Shown: piece after piece, positions 45,304 through 54,134 of the stretch
How positions within the stretch are numbered: the first letter of the stretch is position 1
Layout of the letters: every line of letters begins with the position of its first letter
Assembly (NCBI GenBank): GCA_001314705.1
Contig: LJSU01000018.1
Location: 260,630 to 324,629 of the forward strand
Length of the DNA: 64,000 nucleotides
Direction: 5' to 3'
DNA from: Rhodobacteraceae bacterium HLUCCO07
Lineage (GTDB): Bacteria > Pseudomonadota > Alphaproteobacteria > Rhodobacterales > Rhodobacteraceae
Position numbers and translations under genes: made by a program
The notes under the pieces: generated by a model
Seen by the model: the letters and a program-made list of their open reading frames with translations, nothing else
The model's database searches: none
What the model was told of the DNA's origin: nothing

Positions 45304-45816
45304 ATGAAACTGAAGCTCGACATCGATCCCGACATCGTCGCGGTGATGGCCGCCAAGGTAGCAGCCGGGGAACGCGCTGTCACGGCCGCCATTCACGAGG
45401 CCGGGACCGGGTTGAAGACTGCGTGGCGGTTTCAGATCACCAGCGCAGGGCTGGGACCCCGGCTCGCCAACTCGATCCGAAGCCAGACCTATCCCAAGGC
45501 TGGCGAGAGCCTCGCTGCCGCGGCGCTGTTCTGCTCCAAGGCGCCAATCATCGTGGGCGCGCGAGATACGGAGCCGCTGATCCGCTCGAAGAACGGGCTC
45601 TGGCTGGTGATCCACTGCCGGCGGCTGGCAAGGCCCTGCACGGCGGCAGGATTAGGCCCGGAGAGTGGGAGCGACGACGCCGTCTGTGCCTGCGCTTCGT
45701 CTATTGGCGGACGGGCCGAGCCTGCTGGTGGCGGAAGGACGGCTGAACACGAAAGGGCAGACGGTCGTGTCGCGCTTCAAGATCGGGCGTGGCAAGGTCA
45801 CGACACGAGCTGACAT
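45304..45816 (+). pseudogene. Frameshifted prophage DUF6441 (tail/head completion) gene
   Basis: The first frame gives MKLKLDIDPDIVAVMAAK, AGLGPRLANSIRSQTYPK and SKAPIIVGARDTEPLIRS, a recognisable prophage protein of the DUF6441 type. Near 45610 one base appears lost (LWLVI should continue to PLPAAGKALHGG, which is in the next frame), and near 45715 a second loss shifts RFVYWRTG to GPSLLVAEGRLNTKGQ. After about 45805 the family C-terminus is absent. Two frameshifts plus truncation make it a pseudogene. In related prophages, from memory, this gene directly precedes the small tail gene seen here at 62776. Confidence 0.75.
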
Positions 45817-45866
45817 TCAACAGGACTGTGCGTGCACGTCACAACTGTTGTCACAGTGACGGAAGC

Positions 45867-46200
45867 AAGAAACGCGACATCCTCGCCGAACCCATCCGCG
45901 AGCTAGCCAAGCTGGTCGACACAATTCCCGATGTGTTCGACTTTGGGGGGTGAATATGCACGAACTGGACCAACACGGCGTTCGGCGGCCACCGACAGTG
46001 GTTTCTGTGCCCGCCCTGTGACTGGCGCTGCGCCATCATCAGTCGCAAAACCGTCAGACCGCTTTGGGGCCGTCACGTATGCATGGACGGATATTGTCTG
46101 GGTGAGCGCATGTCGTCACATGATTGGCAGTTGCACAAGACCCTCAAGATCCGAGAATGTATGGGACAGAAACCGGCGGTATGGGTTTTTGTTGGTTTAT
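45867..46200 (+). pseudogene. Fragments of mobile-element proteins, including a zinc-finger-like hypothetical
   Basis: Two pieces are readable. At 45867-45953 a frame reads KKRDILAEPIRELAKLVD and ends at a stop, like the C-terminus of an unknown protein. From 45967 on, WTNTAFGGHRQWFLCPPC and DWRCAIISRKT match the start of a family of phage/plasmid hypotheticals of the form WTxCxFGGxRPWFxCPxC; later, in another frame, TLKIRECMGQK matches its C-terminal part. Stops and shifts interrupt it, so it is a remnant. Confidence 0.5.
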
Positions 46201-46257
46201 GGCTGTTCTAGCACGCAGAATATTCTATGACAGGCATAGCGTGGACTTGGAAAAACC

Positions 46258-47457
46258 ATGGATCTTGATGTGACTGACCGCGACATTCCTACTTCTGGCC
46301 TGATCGTGATTGGACCGCCCTTGGCTGATGGTGCACTTGATGACCTGCTGGCGAGTGCCAAAGGACAGGTGGTTCTGGTCGAACCCGACCCCTCTCGGGC
46401 ACTGCGGCTCCGGGCTCTAGAGGGAGTGCGGGTGATTGACGCGGCGATTGGGCAGAAGGCCGGACAGAATTCACTGGTGCAATTCAATTTTCCTGGACTG
46501 CGCAGCCTGTTTGCCCCGACAGCGGCCTTGAAGGAGGCCTTGCCGGGCCTTCGCGAAGTAGGACGCATGACAGTCGCGGTGATGACGCCCGCGGAACTGG
46601 CCCAAGAGCTGGAGGATCTGACAGGCCCCCTGGCGCTGCATGTCAATGCACCCGGGGCCGAGATGACGATCCTGGAAGGACTGGCTGCGCATGGGTTCCT
46701 GGCACGGGTTGCCCACTTGCAGCTGCGCTGTGGTACCGTGCCGATGGTCGAGGGCGCCGCGTCGCGCGCCGTCCTGCAAGACTGGGTTCTGAAACAGGGT
46801 TTTACCCTCACGGGTAATAGCTCCGACGATCCTGACTGGGCAGAGCTTGATTTTCATGTCGATCTGGTGGCGCGCGCCCTGGACGAAACCCGTGCCGAAC
46901 TGGCTACTTCAATAGAGACCGGCAAGAAACAGCAAACGCAGATCGCGGCCTTGGAAAAGGATTTGTCTGATAGCCGGGCGGCTCTGAAATCGCGCGAGGC
47001 GGATTTGGCGAAAGCCAATGACGAGCGCGATACGGCGCGTGGACAGGCGGAAAACCGTAGCAAGCGGATCGCCGAGCTGGAGAACACGGTGAACAAGGCG
47101 CAGGAAGACACGCAGCAGGCCAAGTCGGATCTCGGGGTGGCGCTTCGGATGCAGATGCTGGCGCAATCGGATTTGCAGGAATTGCAGGTACGATTCCGCG
47201 AAGTTGAAAAAGCCCGCGCATCGCAGCAAGCTTTGTTGGAAAAGCTGACACCAAGATTGCAGCAGGCCGCCCATCAACTTCAGCAGTTGCATCTTGCCGA
47301 GAACAATCTGGATGTCCCAGACCCTGCGGCCATCGACGACCAAGGCCCGACCGATGAGTCGGCAAAGCCCCCAAAGGCCAAACCCACTCCCAAAGCCCCT
47401 CGGAAAGCACAGACAAAAACAACCCGCAAACCGAGCAAGAAGACCGGTTCCAGATGA
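46258..47457 (+). CDS. FkbM-like N-terminal domain plus long coiled coil and basic tail
   Basis: A 399-residue protein. Residues about 1-205 look like a Rossmann-type FkbM methyltransferase relative (VVLVEPDPSRALRLRAL, LHVNAPGAEMTILEGL), though the SAM-binding glycine motif is weak (GPPLADG). About 205-345 is a continuous coiled coil (ALEKDLSDSRAALKSREADL), and the last 50 residues are Lys/Pro-rich (KPTPKAPRKAQTKTTRKPSK). Such proteins accompany polysaccharide glycosyltransferases in this order. Its stop overlaps the sulfotransferase start by ATGA. A scaffold role in the glycan complex is inferred. Confidence 0.7.
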   Translation: MDLDVTDRDIPTSGLIVIGPPLADGALDDLLASAKGQVVLVEPDPSRALRLRALEGVRVIDAAIGQKAGQNSLVQFNFPGLRSLFAPTAALKEALPGLREVGRMTVAVMTPAELAQELEDLTGPLALHVNAPGAEMTILEGLAAHGFLARVAHLQLRCGTVPMVEGAASRAVLQDWVLKQGFTLTGNSSDDPDWAELDFHVDLVARALDETRAELATSIETGKKQQTQIAALEKDLSDSRAALKSREADLAKANDERDTARGQAENRSKRIAELENTVNKAQEDTQQAKSDLGVALRMQMLAQSDLQELQVRFREVEKARASQQALLEKLTPRLQQAAHQLQQLHLAENNLDVPDPAAIDDQGPTDESAKPPKAKPTPKAPRKAQTKTTRKPSKKTGSR

Positions 47458-48419
47458 ACGACCCGTCCAGCCCGAAATACCTGCAAGCCAGTCTGAACGA
47501 AACCTTGGAGATGCTGCACGACTATGCGGTTAACCACCCGGAAACTCTGTCCGACGTTGCACCGCTGCCCAGCCTGCTGTCCCAGTGCGAGGCGCTTTGC
47601 GAGGCTGCGCCGCCATCCACGCCGGTGCGTTCGATCCACCACTTGGCCTGTTCCGGCGGCACGCTGATCAGTAAATGCCTAGCCACAATGCCCAATGTCA
47701 CCTTGCTAAGCGAGATTGATCCTCTCAGCCGAATGCAGATGAACGCGCGGCACAAACGGTCGTTTATGCCTACCGACCTGATTCATGCAGCGCGCGTCGC
47801 CTTGCGACCTATAGATGACGATACGGCTCTGGCGATGTTTCGTGCGGCTCTGGCGGAATTGCACGGTGCGCTGAATGAATCCGGTCGGCACCTACTGTTA
47901 CGCGATCACGCCCATTCCCACTTCTGCTCGGACACAGCCCCGCCAGAACGGCCCACACTGCATGAAATTCTGGCGCAGACCGATCCTGTACTGTCGGTGG
48001 TCACGGTGCGCCACCCGTTGGATTGCTATCTGTCGCTGATAAAGAATGGTTGGCAGACCTTCAGCCCCTTCACGCTTGAGGAATACGCCAGGCGTCACAT
48101 GGCTTTTCTTGATCGGCATCGGGATTTGCCGTTGTTTCGGTATGAAGAATTCGTGGCCGATCCCGATGGGCAACTGGAAAAGATCTGTGCCGAACTTGCA
48201 TTATCGTTCATGCCCGGAGCCGAGTCACTGATACAGATTGTGGACATCTCAGGTGATAGCGGCAGAAGTTCAGCTTACATATCACCCCGAACACGGCGCG
48301 AGATCTCAGAAGAGATCGAGGCCGAGATCGATGAAAGCCCTTTCTATGCAAAGCTGTGCGCGCGTCTGGGCTATGCCTTGCGAGACGAGCCAATCATATG
48401 CCGACAAATAGTCTCTTGA
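47454..48419 (+). CDS. Sulfotransferase family protein
   Basis: A 321-residue P-loop protein of the sulfotransferase family, transferring sulfate from PAPS to a glycan or other acceptor. The 5'-phosphosulfate loop is HLACSGGTLISKCLA (near residue 63) and the 3'-phosphate motif is TVRHPLDCYLSLIKNGW (near 184); FRYEEFVADP is a usual late motif. It is coupled by ATGA to the FkbM/coiled-coil gene. Its 3' end overlaps the 3' end of the convergent coiled-coil gene by 26 bases. Confidence 0.85.
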   Translation: MNDPSSPKYLQASLNETLEMLHDYAVNHPETLSDVAPLPSLLSQCEALCEAAPPSTPVRSIHHLACSGGTLISKCLATMPNVTLLSEIDPLSRMQMNARHKRSFMPTDLIHAARVALRPIDDDTALAMFRAALAELHGALNESGRHLLLRDHAHSHFCSDTAPPERPTLHEILAQTDPVLSVVTVRHPLDCYLSLIKNGWQTFSPFTLEEYARRHMAFLDRHRDLPLFRYEEFVADPDGQLEKICAELALSFMPGAESLIQIVDISGDSGRSSAYISPRTRREISEEIEAEIDESPFYAKLCARLGYALRDEPIICRQIVS

Positions 48420-49587
48420 TCGACCGCATTGGCATCGTAATGCGCCAAGAGGTAGAGGCGTAAATTTCATCGATCTGGCTTTGCAAACGCTCGTTTTCCG
48501 CTAGCGCCGCTTCAGTTCCATCCAGTGATTGGCGCGCTCGATTTAACGACCTCTCCAGCTCGGTGACCTTCTTTTCATGTTTCTCGAGCAGCGCTGTCCG
48601 GTCGGCGTTCAGCCTGGTGACTTCGTCTGCCCTGGATTTCAGCGCCGCCTCCAGTTCGCTGACCTTCTTTTCATGTGTCTCGACCAGCGCCTTCCGGTCG
48701 GCGTTCAGCCTGATGACTTCGTCCACCCTGGATTTCAGCGCCGCCTCCAGTTCGCTGACCTGGTGATTTAGCAGGACGGCGGTTCTGCTCTGCTTTTCTT
48801 CCGCTGTCTGAGCGGTATCGCGCTCTTTTATAAGGTTCGCGATTTCTTGACCTTGGGAGTTCAGCGCACTGATTTTTTTGGCCAGAGATCCTTCGGCCGA
48901 ACCCAACGCTTTTCTTGTCTCCTCCAGCGATTCCGACGTTTCGTGCAACGTCTTTTCCAACTGGGCGACTTGGCCATTCAGATCAACAACCTGGCTACCA
49001 AATTCCGTGTGTGCAGAGTTCCAGCGTCCAAGCAGGGTCTCAAGACTGCTTTCCGGATCATCCACCGAGAGATTAACCGGTGAGACGGGTGGAACAATGC
49101 TTCGCGCCAGAAGTTCTTCGATCATGTCACGCGTGACACTGTCACGCCCGGCGGAAAGTGCAGCCAGTGCAACAAAGAACGGATCAGGTGGAGAAACGGC
49201 AGTTGAGAGTCCGGGCAGCTTGGTCTTGGCAAACCGTTCAGATAACTGTTCGGAAAGGATTACGGCCTCTGCCGAATCTTGTGTGGTCCCGCAAAGTGCA
49301 ATGCGCCGACCACTTTTACGGCAAAGTGCAAGATGCTCCTGGGCGACCGCCCTCCACTGAGCCAATGCTTTATTCAAAGGACGTCCTGATTCAAGAAGAT
49401 GGGCTATGACCGTCGATGGATCTTCATAGATAATTATCCCTTGAGTGCCACTGCGTTCGAGGTGCCCGGCCAGTTCCGAGACACCAACGGGCATTTGGGT
49501 GCCACTGCCGTCCGGTCCAAGCAAATGAGCCGCAAATCCGAAGGCTTCGGATTCTGCGTCACCGGGCACACTACGCATGCTTTCCAT
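48394..49587 (-). CDS. Coiled-coil protein with 32-residue repeats, glycan-cluster associated
   Basis: A 397-residue protein. The N-terminal 170 residues form a small alpha/beta domain (GIIIYEDPSTVIAHLLESG, RRIALCGTTQDSAEAVI) possibly related to P-loop or sulfotransferase-associated domains; the rest is a long coiled coil. Within it a 32-residue unit (VSELEAALKSR.DEV.RLNADR) occurs twice plus a partial copy. The C-terminus IYASTSWRITMPMRSIKR is a motif seen at the ends of glycosyltransferase-linked proteins in this group. It is probably the last gene of the minus-strand glycan operon, after a 248-base gap in which I see no gene. Confidence 0.7.
   Translation of the reverse strand: MESMRSVPGDAESEAFGFAAHLLGPDGSGTQMPVGVSELAGHLERSGTQGIIIYEDPSTVIAHLLESGRPLNKALAQWRAVAQEHLALCRKSGRRIALCGTTQDSAEAVILSEQLSERFAKTKLPGLSTAVSPPDPFFVALAALSAGRDSVTRDMIEELLARSIVPPVSPVNLSVDDPESSLETLLGRWNSAHTEFGSQVVDLNGQVAQLEKTLHETSESLEETRKALGSAEGSLAKKISALNSQGQEIANLIKERDTAQTAEEKQSRTAVLLNHQVSELEAALKSRVDEVIRLNADRKALVETHEKKVSELEAALKSRADEVTRLNADRTALLEKHEKKVTELERSLNRARQSLDGTEAALAENERLQSQIDEIYASTSWRITMPMRSIKRLFVGI
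48555..48768 (-). repeat. 96-bp in-frame tandem repeat in the coiled-coil gene
   Basis: Two full 96-base units (48555-48650 and 48651-48746) and the first 22 bases of a third. The units differ at roughly a tenth of positions, so the duplication is fairly recent. Each adds 32 residues of coiled coil and keeps the frame. Confidence 0.9.
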
Positions 49588-49835
49588 CTAAATCCTCAAG
49601 GTTGCTCTTGGCGCGTGGGGGCACACCTCTGTCATTGGTGATATCGGCAAGGTGGCGGGGCGTCAATTAACCGCGTGTCGCGTCGTCATCCGAAGATAAG
49701 GAGTGTGCGGTGGATGACCAATGGTAGGAGCACTGCAAGGGTAAAGGTATGGCAAATGGATCGAATCCGCCGGTGGAACCCACGCATCTACGCCGGCTCT
49801 GCCGACGAAACCAGAAAAGCCGATGTCCCGAGCTC

Positions 49836-52800
49836 CTAGGCATATTTCTGGCCCAATTGCGGCACGTTGACCAATTTCGTAGCTTTCTCGTCAGCCTGTT
49901 CCAAAGCGCGGCTTTTTTCCAGCATTCTTTTGTAGAGTGCGATGTGGCGGGCTGCGGCGGTATCAGGATCATTGTGTGCCCGCGCATGCAGATGGCCGCG
50001 TAATCCGCGCAAGCGTATCTTGTCAGGGTCCAATCCGTTCAATGCCCAAACCAACCCTTCAGCGAAATCCTTGGCATCCCCGTATCTGGCGATGAACCCG
50101 GTATCCTTGTGGTGGATCATCTCGGGCACGTTGCCCACCGGAAACGCAACCACAGGGGTGCCCGACAGCAGCGACTCAGCCACCGTCAGCGGCGCGTTGT
50201 CCTCGCGCGACGGAAAGGCGAAAACATCAGCCGCCGCATAGATCAGCGACAGCTTCGTTTCATCCGGCACATGGCCCATGTTGTGGCCCTTGACACCCAG
50301 ATCCAGGCTTGCCGACCCGAAGAAAACCCCCTCGACATCCCTCGCCTGCCCCATGTCGCGTAGATGCCCGATTGCTTCAGCGAGAATATCCCCCCCCTTG
50401 CGGCGATTTTTCAGGCTGTCGGCGCCGAACACGACCAGCTTCTTGTCCAGCGGCAGGCTAAGTTTCTGACGCGCCACAAGCTTGTTCGTGGGTGTGAAGC
50501 GATCCACCGGAAAGGCATTGGGAATCACATGCACAGGCCGGTCGCCGAAGAGCGTGCTGTCCCGGGCGCGGTCGGCCAGCCATTGCGACGGGCAAATCAC
50601 ATGCAGGTTCTTGATCTTGGCATACGCCGCGCGCTTCTTCTGCCATGCCTTGTGCGCCAGGTCCGAGCCCTTCTCGAGCAGCGGACAATCGCGACAATCC
50701 TCGCGGTAGTTCTCACACCCTTCCGAATAATGGCAACCGCCGGTAAAGGCGTTCATGTCCGCCAGGGTCCATGCCACCGGTTTATCCGCCAACACGTCCG
50801 TGTGATCATAATCGAAGATCCCGGAAACCCAGTGCATGTGCACGATGTCGGCGCCGTCGAAAACGGGCCTGAGGTCACGGAAGTCGACGATGGTGCCGGT
50901 TTTTGAGAACATTTCACGAGCTTTCAATTCCGGCTGCTCTTGACGGGTGAGTACGCTCGCCTGGCGCCAGGCAGCACGCAGATCCATGCCTTCGACCGGT
51001 GCTGAGAGCGGGACTTGGTGGACATGCGGTTTATCGGTTTTCTTCAAAAGGCAGTGGATCTGTGCATCTACACCGTGGCGACGCAACGCCTCGACCCTGC
51101 GATGGCTGCCAAGCCCAGCGCCGCCGTGATCCTGGGTCGAAAACGTGGCGATGTGCAGCGGTTCCGCTACGTCGAAGGCCGCTTCGAGGGGCAAGGTCTG
51201 CAACACAGTTTTGAAGTATTGTCGAACCTGTGGTAATTTGGCCGAACCGGAGCCGGGATAGCCAGCTGTTCTCAATGCCCGGCCCAGTTTCTGATCGAAA
51301 GCCTGCTTTTCCTCGTCCGATAGCGTCTCGGTCAGGTTCTGGAAGAATGCTGGGCTCCAGAACCGGAACAGCAAGTGTTCGCCGGCCTCCCGAAATCCCG
51401 CATCGCGCAGCACGCTCCAGGCGCGGATGCGCCATTCCAGGGCATCCATGAACTTGCGGAAGTTGAACGTGTTCATGGCGCTGTTGGGGTTGGCGCGGTA
51501 GTGATAGACCAGCGCGTCGGTGACACTGATCGATTGCGCCTGCACGACAGCGTTGACGATGAAAATGCTGTCCTGCCCCATCTTGAGGTCTTCAGGGTAC
51601 TTCACACGCTTGGCAAATTCCGCCCGGTAGAGATAGGACCAGTGGCCTTCGGTGTTCTTGAGATAATCTGGCGACTGCGCCAGCGTCGTGTTGACGATAT
51701 GCGCCGCGCCCTCCTTGAGCCCCTTGCGCTCCTTGCGAGCTTTGCTTTGACCCAGCAGAAGCTGTTCGTGAATATAGGCGCCGCGGGTCATGTCGCTGCC
51801 GTAGCGTTCGGCAAGCGCATGGATCTTTTCCAGAGCGCCCGGCGGCAGCGTGTCGTCGGGATCGAGATGGAAGATATACTGCCCCCGGGCGGCGCGGATC
51901 CCGGCGTTGCGGCTGGCGCCGTGGCCGATGTTCTTCTCGTTCATCATGGGAACGACGCGGGCGTCCTTGCGAGCATATTCGTCGATAATCGCCTGCGACC
52001 CGTCCGGGCTGCGGTCGTTGATGCAGAGCAACTCGATCTCCTGTAGGCTCTGGCTCAGGGCGCTGTCGATGCAGCGCCGCAAGGTCTCTTCCGCGTTGTA
52101 GACGGGCAGGATGACGCTGATCTTGGGGCGCGGCGCGGGGGGGGCGAACTCCACCGCCCGGATCTCCCTGGCCGCCGCCGCGGTGTCGCCCTCCAGGAGG
52201 CGCTGGAGGAATCTCCGGCGGTGGGCCGGTGCCTTGGGGTTCATGCGTTCGATGCCGGCTTCAGCGCAGGCGGTTCGCAGGGCCTCTCCCAAGCGCGTGA
52301 GGCGCGCTTCGTCGGGGGTTTCCCGGAAGTTGCTGATGAACTGGTCGTGCCAGGGGAGATGGGCATAGACATTGAGGAAGCGTTGGCCGATTTTCTCCAG
52401 CCACGCGTTCCTCAGCATGTGGAAAGCCCTCCGGCGCCATTCGAGAACGTCCAGATACTTCTGGAAATTGAAGACGTTCATCGCCGATTTCGGGTTCTCC
52501 AGATAATTGTAGACCACATTGGGAATGACGGTGATGGAATCCGCAGCGGTCAGCGCGGAGACTAGGAAAATGGCGTCTTGGCCCATCTTGAGGTCTTCCG
52601 GATAGGGCACGCGTCGCGCCAGATCCGCATCGTAGAGATAGGCCCAGTGCCCTTCCGGCATCTGGACGATCTCCGGCACATCCGCCGCCTTGGCGTTTAC
52701 CACCGTCCGGTTATGCCCCAGCGGCAGCATGACCTTGGGTTCGTAATCGCCCGAACCGTGGTGGAACTGCTTGCGCAGATAGGCGCCGCGCACCAGTTCC

Positions 52801-54134
52801 GACTTGTAGCGGTCGGCGGTGCGATACAGCGTTTCGAGCGCCTGCGGCGGCAGCGTGTCGTCCGGGTCGACATGGAAGATATAGCTGCCCCTAGCGGCCC
52901 CGATGCCGCGGTTGCGCGTCGCGCCCAGGCCGATGTTCCTGTCGTTCTTCAGCAGACGCACCCTGTCGTCGCGTTCGGCATATTCGTCCAGAATCGCCTG
53001 TGAGCCGTCGGGTGTGCAGTCGTTCACGCAGATCAGTTCGAAATCGGAGAAGCTCTGTGCCAGGATGCTGTCCAGACAGTCCCGCAGCGTGTCCTGGGCA
53101 TCGTAGACGGCCAGGATGACGCTGATGCCGGGCCGGTCCTGCCGCCGGGCGGCGTGCACGCGTTCCAGATCGGCAGCGCCGTGGTCGCGCCATTGCGGCC
53201 GCCCCCGGCCCGCCAGCCCGTTACGCGCGTTGTCGCGGACATAGCAGCGAATGGCGGCGCGCAGCCGCGGATCCAGGTCCGGGCGCTCGGCCAGATGCAT
53301 CAGCTGTGCGCCGGTATGGTTGAAACGGTCGATCAGCAGGTCGATCTCGGGGTCCGCGAGGGCGGGGAAATACTTGTGCAGAACCTGCCGCCGTTCGCGC
53401 AGCACGCCGTCGGTGTCGACATGGGACACGCCGCTCTGGCGGAAGAACAGCAGCGCGCGGGGGTACTCGTAAACCGTGCAGCCGGCCTCGAACAGGCGGA
53501 TGGTGAAATCGTAATCCGAGATGATCCGGAAGCGGGTGTCGTAGCCGCCGACCCGGTCATAGATCGTGGCCGGGATCAGCATGGTTTCGTGCCGCAGCGG
53601 CATCCTGAGATAGGACGAGGCGTCATAGGGCATCGAGCGCATGACATCGGTGGGCTCGTTTCGCGCGTTTACGTGGCGGGCCCATCCAGCGGTGATATCG
53701 CAGCCGCTGTAAGTCTTGGCCAGCACGAGATCCTCGACGGCATGGCGCGCGAACCAGTCATCCGAATTCAAGACCAGGATATACTCGCCCTGCGCCAGTT
53801 CCAGCCCCTTGTTCATCGCGTAATAAAGGCCCTTGTCGGGCTCGGAGACGTAATAGTCGATCAGGTCCTCATGGGCCTTGATGATATCCACCGTCCCGTC
53901 GGTCGAGGCCCCGTCGACCACCACGTATTCGATATTGTCGTAGGTCTGGTTGCGCACCGAGCGGAAGGTCTGCTCGAGCGTCTTGGCCGAGTTGAAGCAG
54001 ACCGTGATGATCGTGATCAGCGGCGCACCGGGACGGCTTTCGCGGGTCTCCCCGCGCAGCCGCTTTCCCCCCTCGGCCTGACGCTTGCCCGTCAGGTCAG
54101 GATAGCGGGTGTGCGTTCCGACGAATTTCTTCAT
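49836..54134 (-). CDS. Four-domain glycosyltransferase (GT2-GT2-GT2-GT4)
   Basis: A 1432-residue protein with three family-2 domains and one GT4-like domain. Domain 1 (about residues 38-260): ITIITVCFNSAKTLEQ, VVVDGASTDGT, LNSDDWF. Domain 2 (from about 335): ISVILAVYDAQDTLRDC, VNDCTPDGSQ, HVDPDDTLPP. Domain 3 (from about 669): ISVILPVYNAEETLRRC, INDRSPDGSQ, HLDPDDTLPP. Domains 2 and 3 are clearly duplicated, including HWAYLY/HWSYLY and YPEDLKMGQD. Domain 4 (from about 990) has GGAGLGSHRRVEALRRHGV, DIVHMHWVSG, and SREDNAPLTVAESLLSGTPVVA. Three DxD-type sites suggest sequential sugar addition by one enzyme. It overlaps the upstream sulfotransferase stop by ATGA. Confidence 0.9.
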   Translation of the reverse strand: MKKFVGTHTRYPDLTGKRQAEGGKRLRGETRESRPGAPLITIITVCFNSAKTLEQTFRSVRNQTYDNIEYVVVDGASTDGTVDIIKAHEDLIDYYVSEPDKGLYYAMNKGLELAQGEYILVLNSDDWFARHAVEDLVLAKTYSGCDITAGWARHVNARNEPTDVMRSMPYDASSYLRMPLRHETMLIPATIYDRVGGYDTRFRIISDYDFTIRLFEAGCTVYEYPRALLFFRQSGVSHVDTDGVLRERRQVLHKYFPALADPEIDLLIDRFNHTGAQLMHLAERPDLDPRLRAAIRCYVRDNARNGLAGRGRPQWRDHGAADLERVHAARRQDRPGISVILAVYDAQDTLRDCLDSILAQSFSDFELICVNDCTPDGSQAILDEYAERDDRVRLLKNDRNIGLGATRNRGIGAARGSYIFHVDPDDTLPPQALETLYRTADRYKSELVRGAYLRKQFHHGSGDYEPKVMLPLGHNRTVVNAKAADVPEIVQMPEGHWAYLYDADLARRVPYPEDLKMGQDAIFLVSALTAADSITVIPNVVYNYLENPKSAMNVFNFQKYLDVLEWRRRAFHMLRNAWLEKIGQRFLNVYAHLPWHDQFISNFRETPDEARLTRLGEALRTACAEAGIERMNPKAPAHRRRFLQRLLEGDTAAAAREIRAVEFAPPAPRPKISVILPVYNAEETLRRCIDSALSQSLQEIELLCINDRSPDGSQAIIDEYARKDARVVPMMNEKNIGHGASRNAGIRAARGQYIFHLDPDDTLPPGALEKIHALAERYGSDMTRGAYIHEQLLLGQSKARKERKGLKEGAAHIVNTTLAQSPDYLKNTEGHWSYLYRAEFAKRVKYPEDLKMGQDSIFIVNAVVQAQSISVTDALVYHYRANPNSAMNTFNFRKFMDALEWRIRAWSVLRDAGFREAGEHLLFRFWSPAFFQNLTETLSDEEKQAFDQKLGRALRTAGYPGSGSAKLPQVRQYFKTVLQTLPLEAAFDVAEPLHIATFSTQDHGGAGLGSHRRVEALRRHGVDAQIHCLLKKTDKPHVHQVPLSAPVEGMDLRAAWRQASVLTRQEQPELKAREMFSKTGTIVDFRDLRPVFDGADIVHMHWVSGIFDYDHTDVLADKPVAWTLADMNAFTGGCHYSEGCENYREDCRDCPLLEKGSDLAHKAWQKKRAAYAKIKNLHVICPSQWLADRARDSTLFGDRPVHVIPNAFPVDRFTPTNKLVARQKLSLPLDKKLVVFGADSLKNRRKGGDILAEAIGHLRDMGQARDVEGVFFGSASLDLGVKGHNMGHVPDETKLSLIYAAADVFAFPSREDNAPLTVAESLLSGTPVVAFPVGNVPEMIHHKDTGFIARYGDAKDFAEGLVWALNGLDPDKIRLRGLRGHLHARAHNDPDTAAARHIALYKRMLEKSRALEQADEKATKLVNVPQLGQKYA

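Noticed and set aside
48555..48768. CRISPR-like repeat array
   Set aside because: The repeats are in-frame 96-base coding units without spacers; no CRISPR array or cas gene was seen anywhere in the window.
49588..49835. Possible IS end in the gap after the large glycosyltransferase
   Set aside because: Some frames look transposase-like, but no terminal inverted repeat or conserved DDE motif could be identified by eye.
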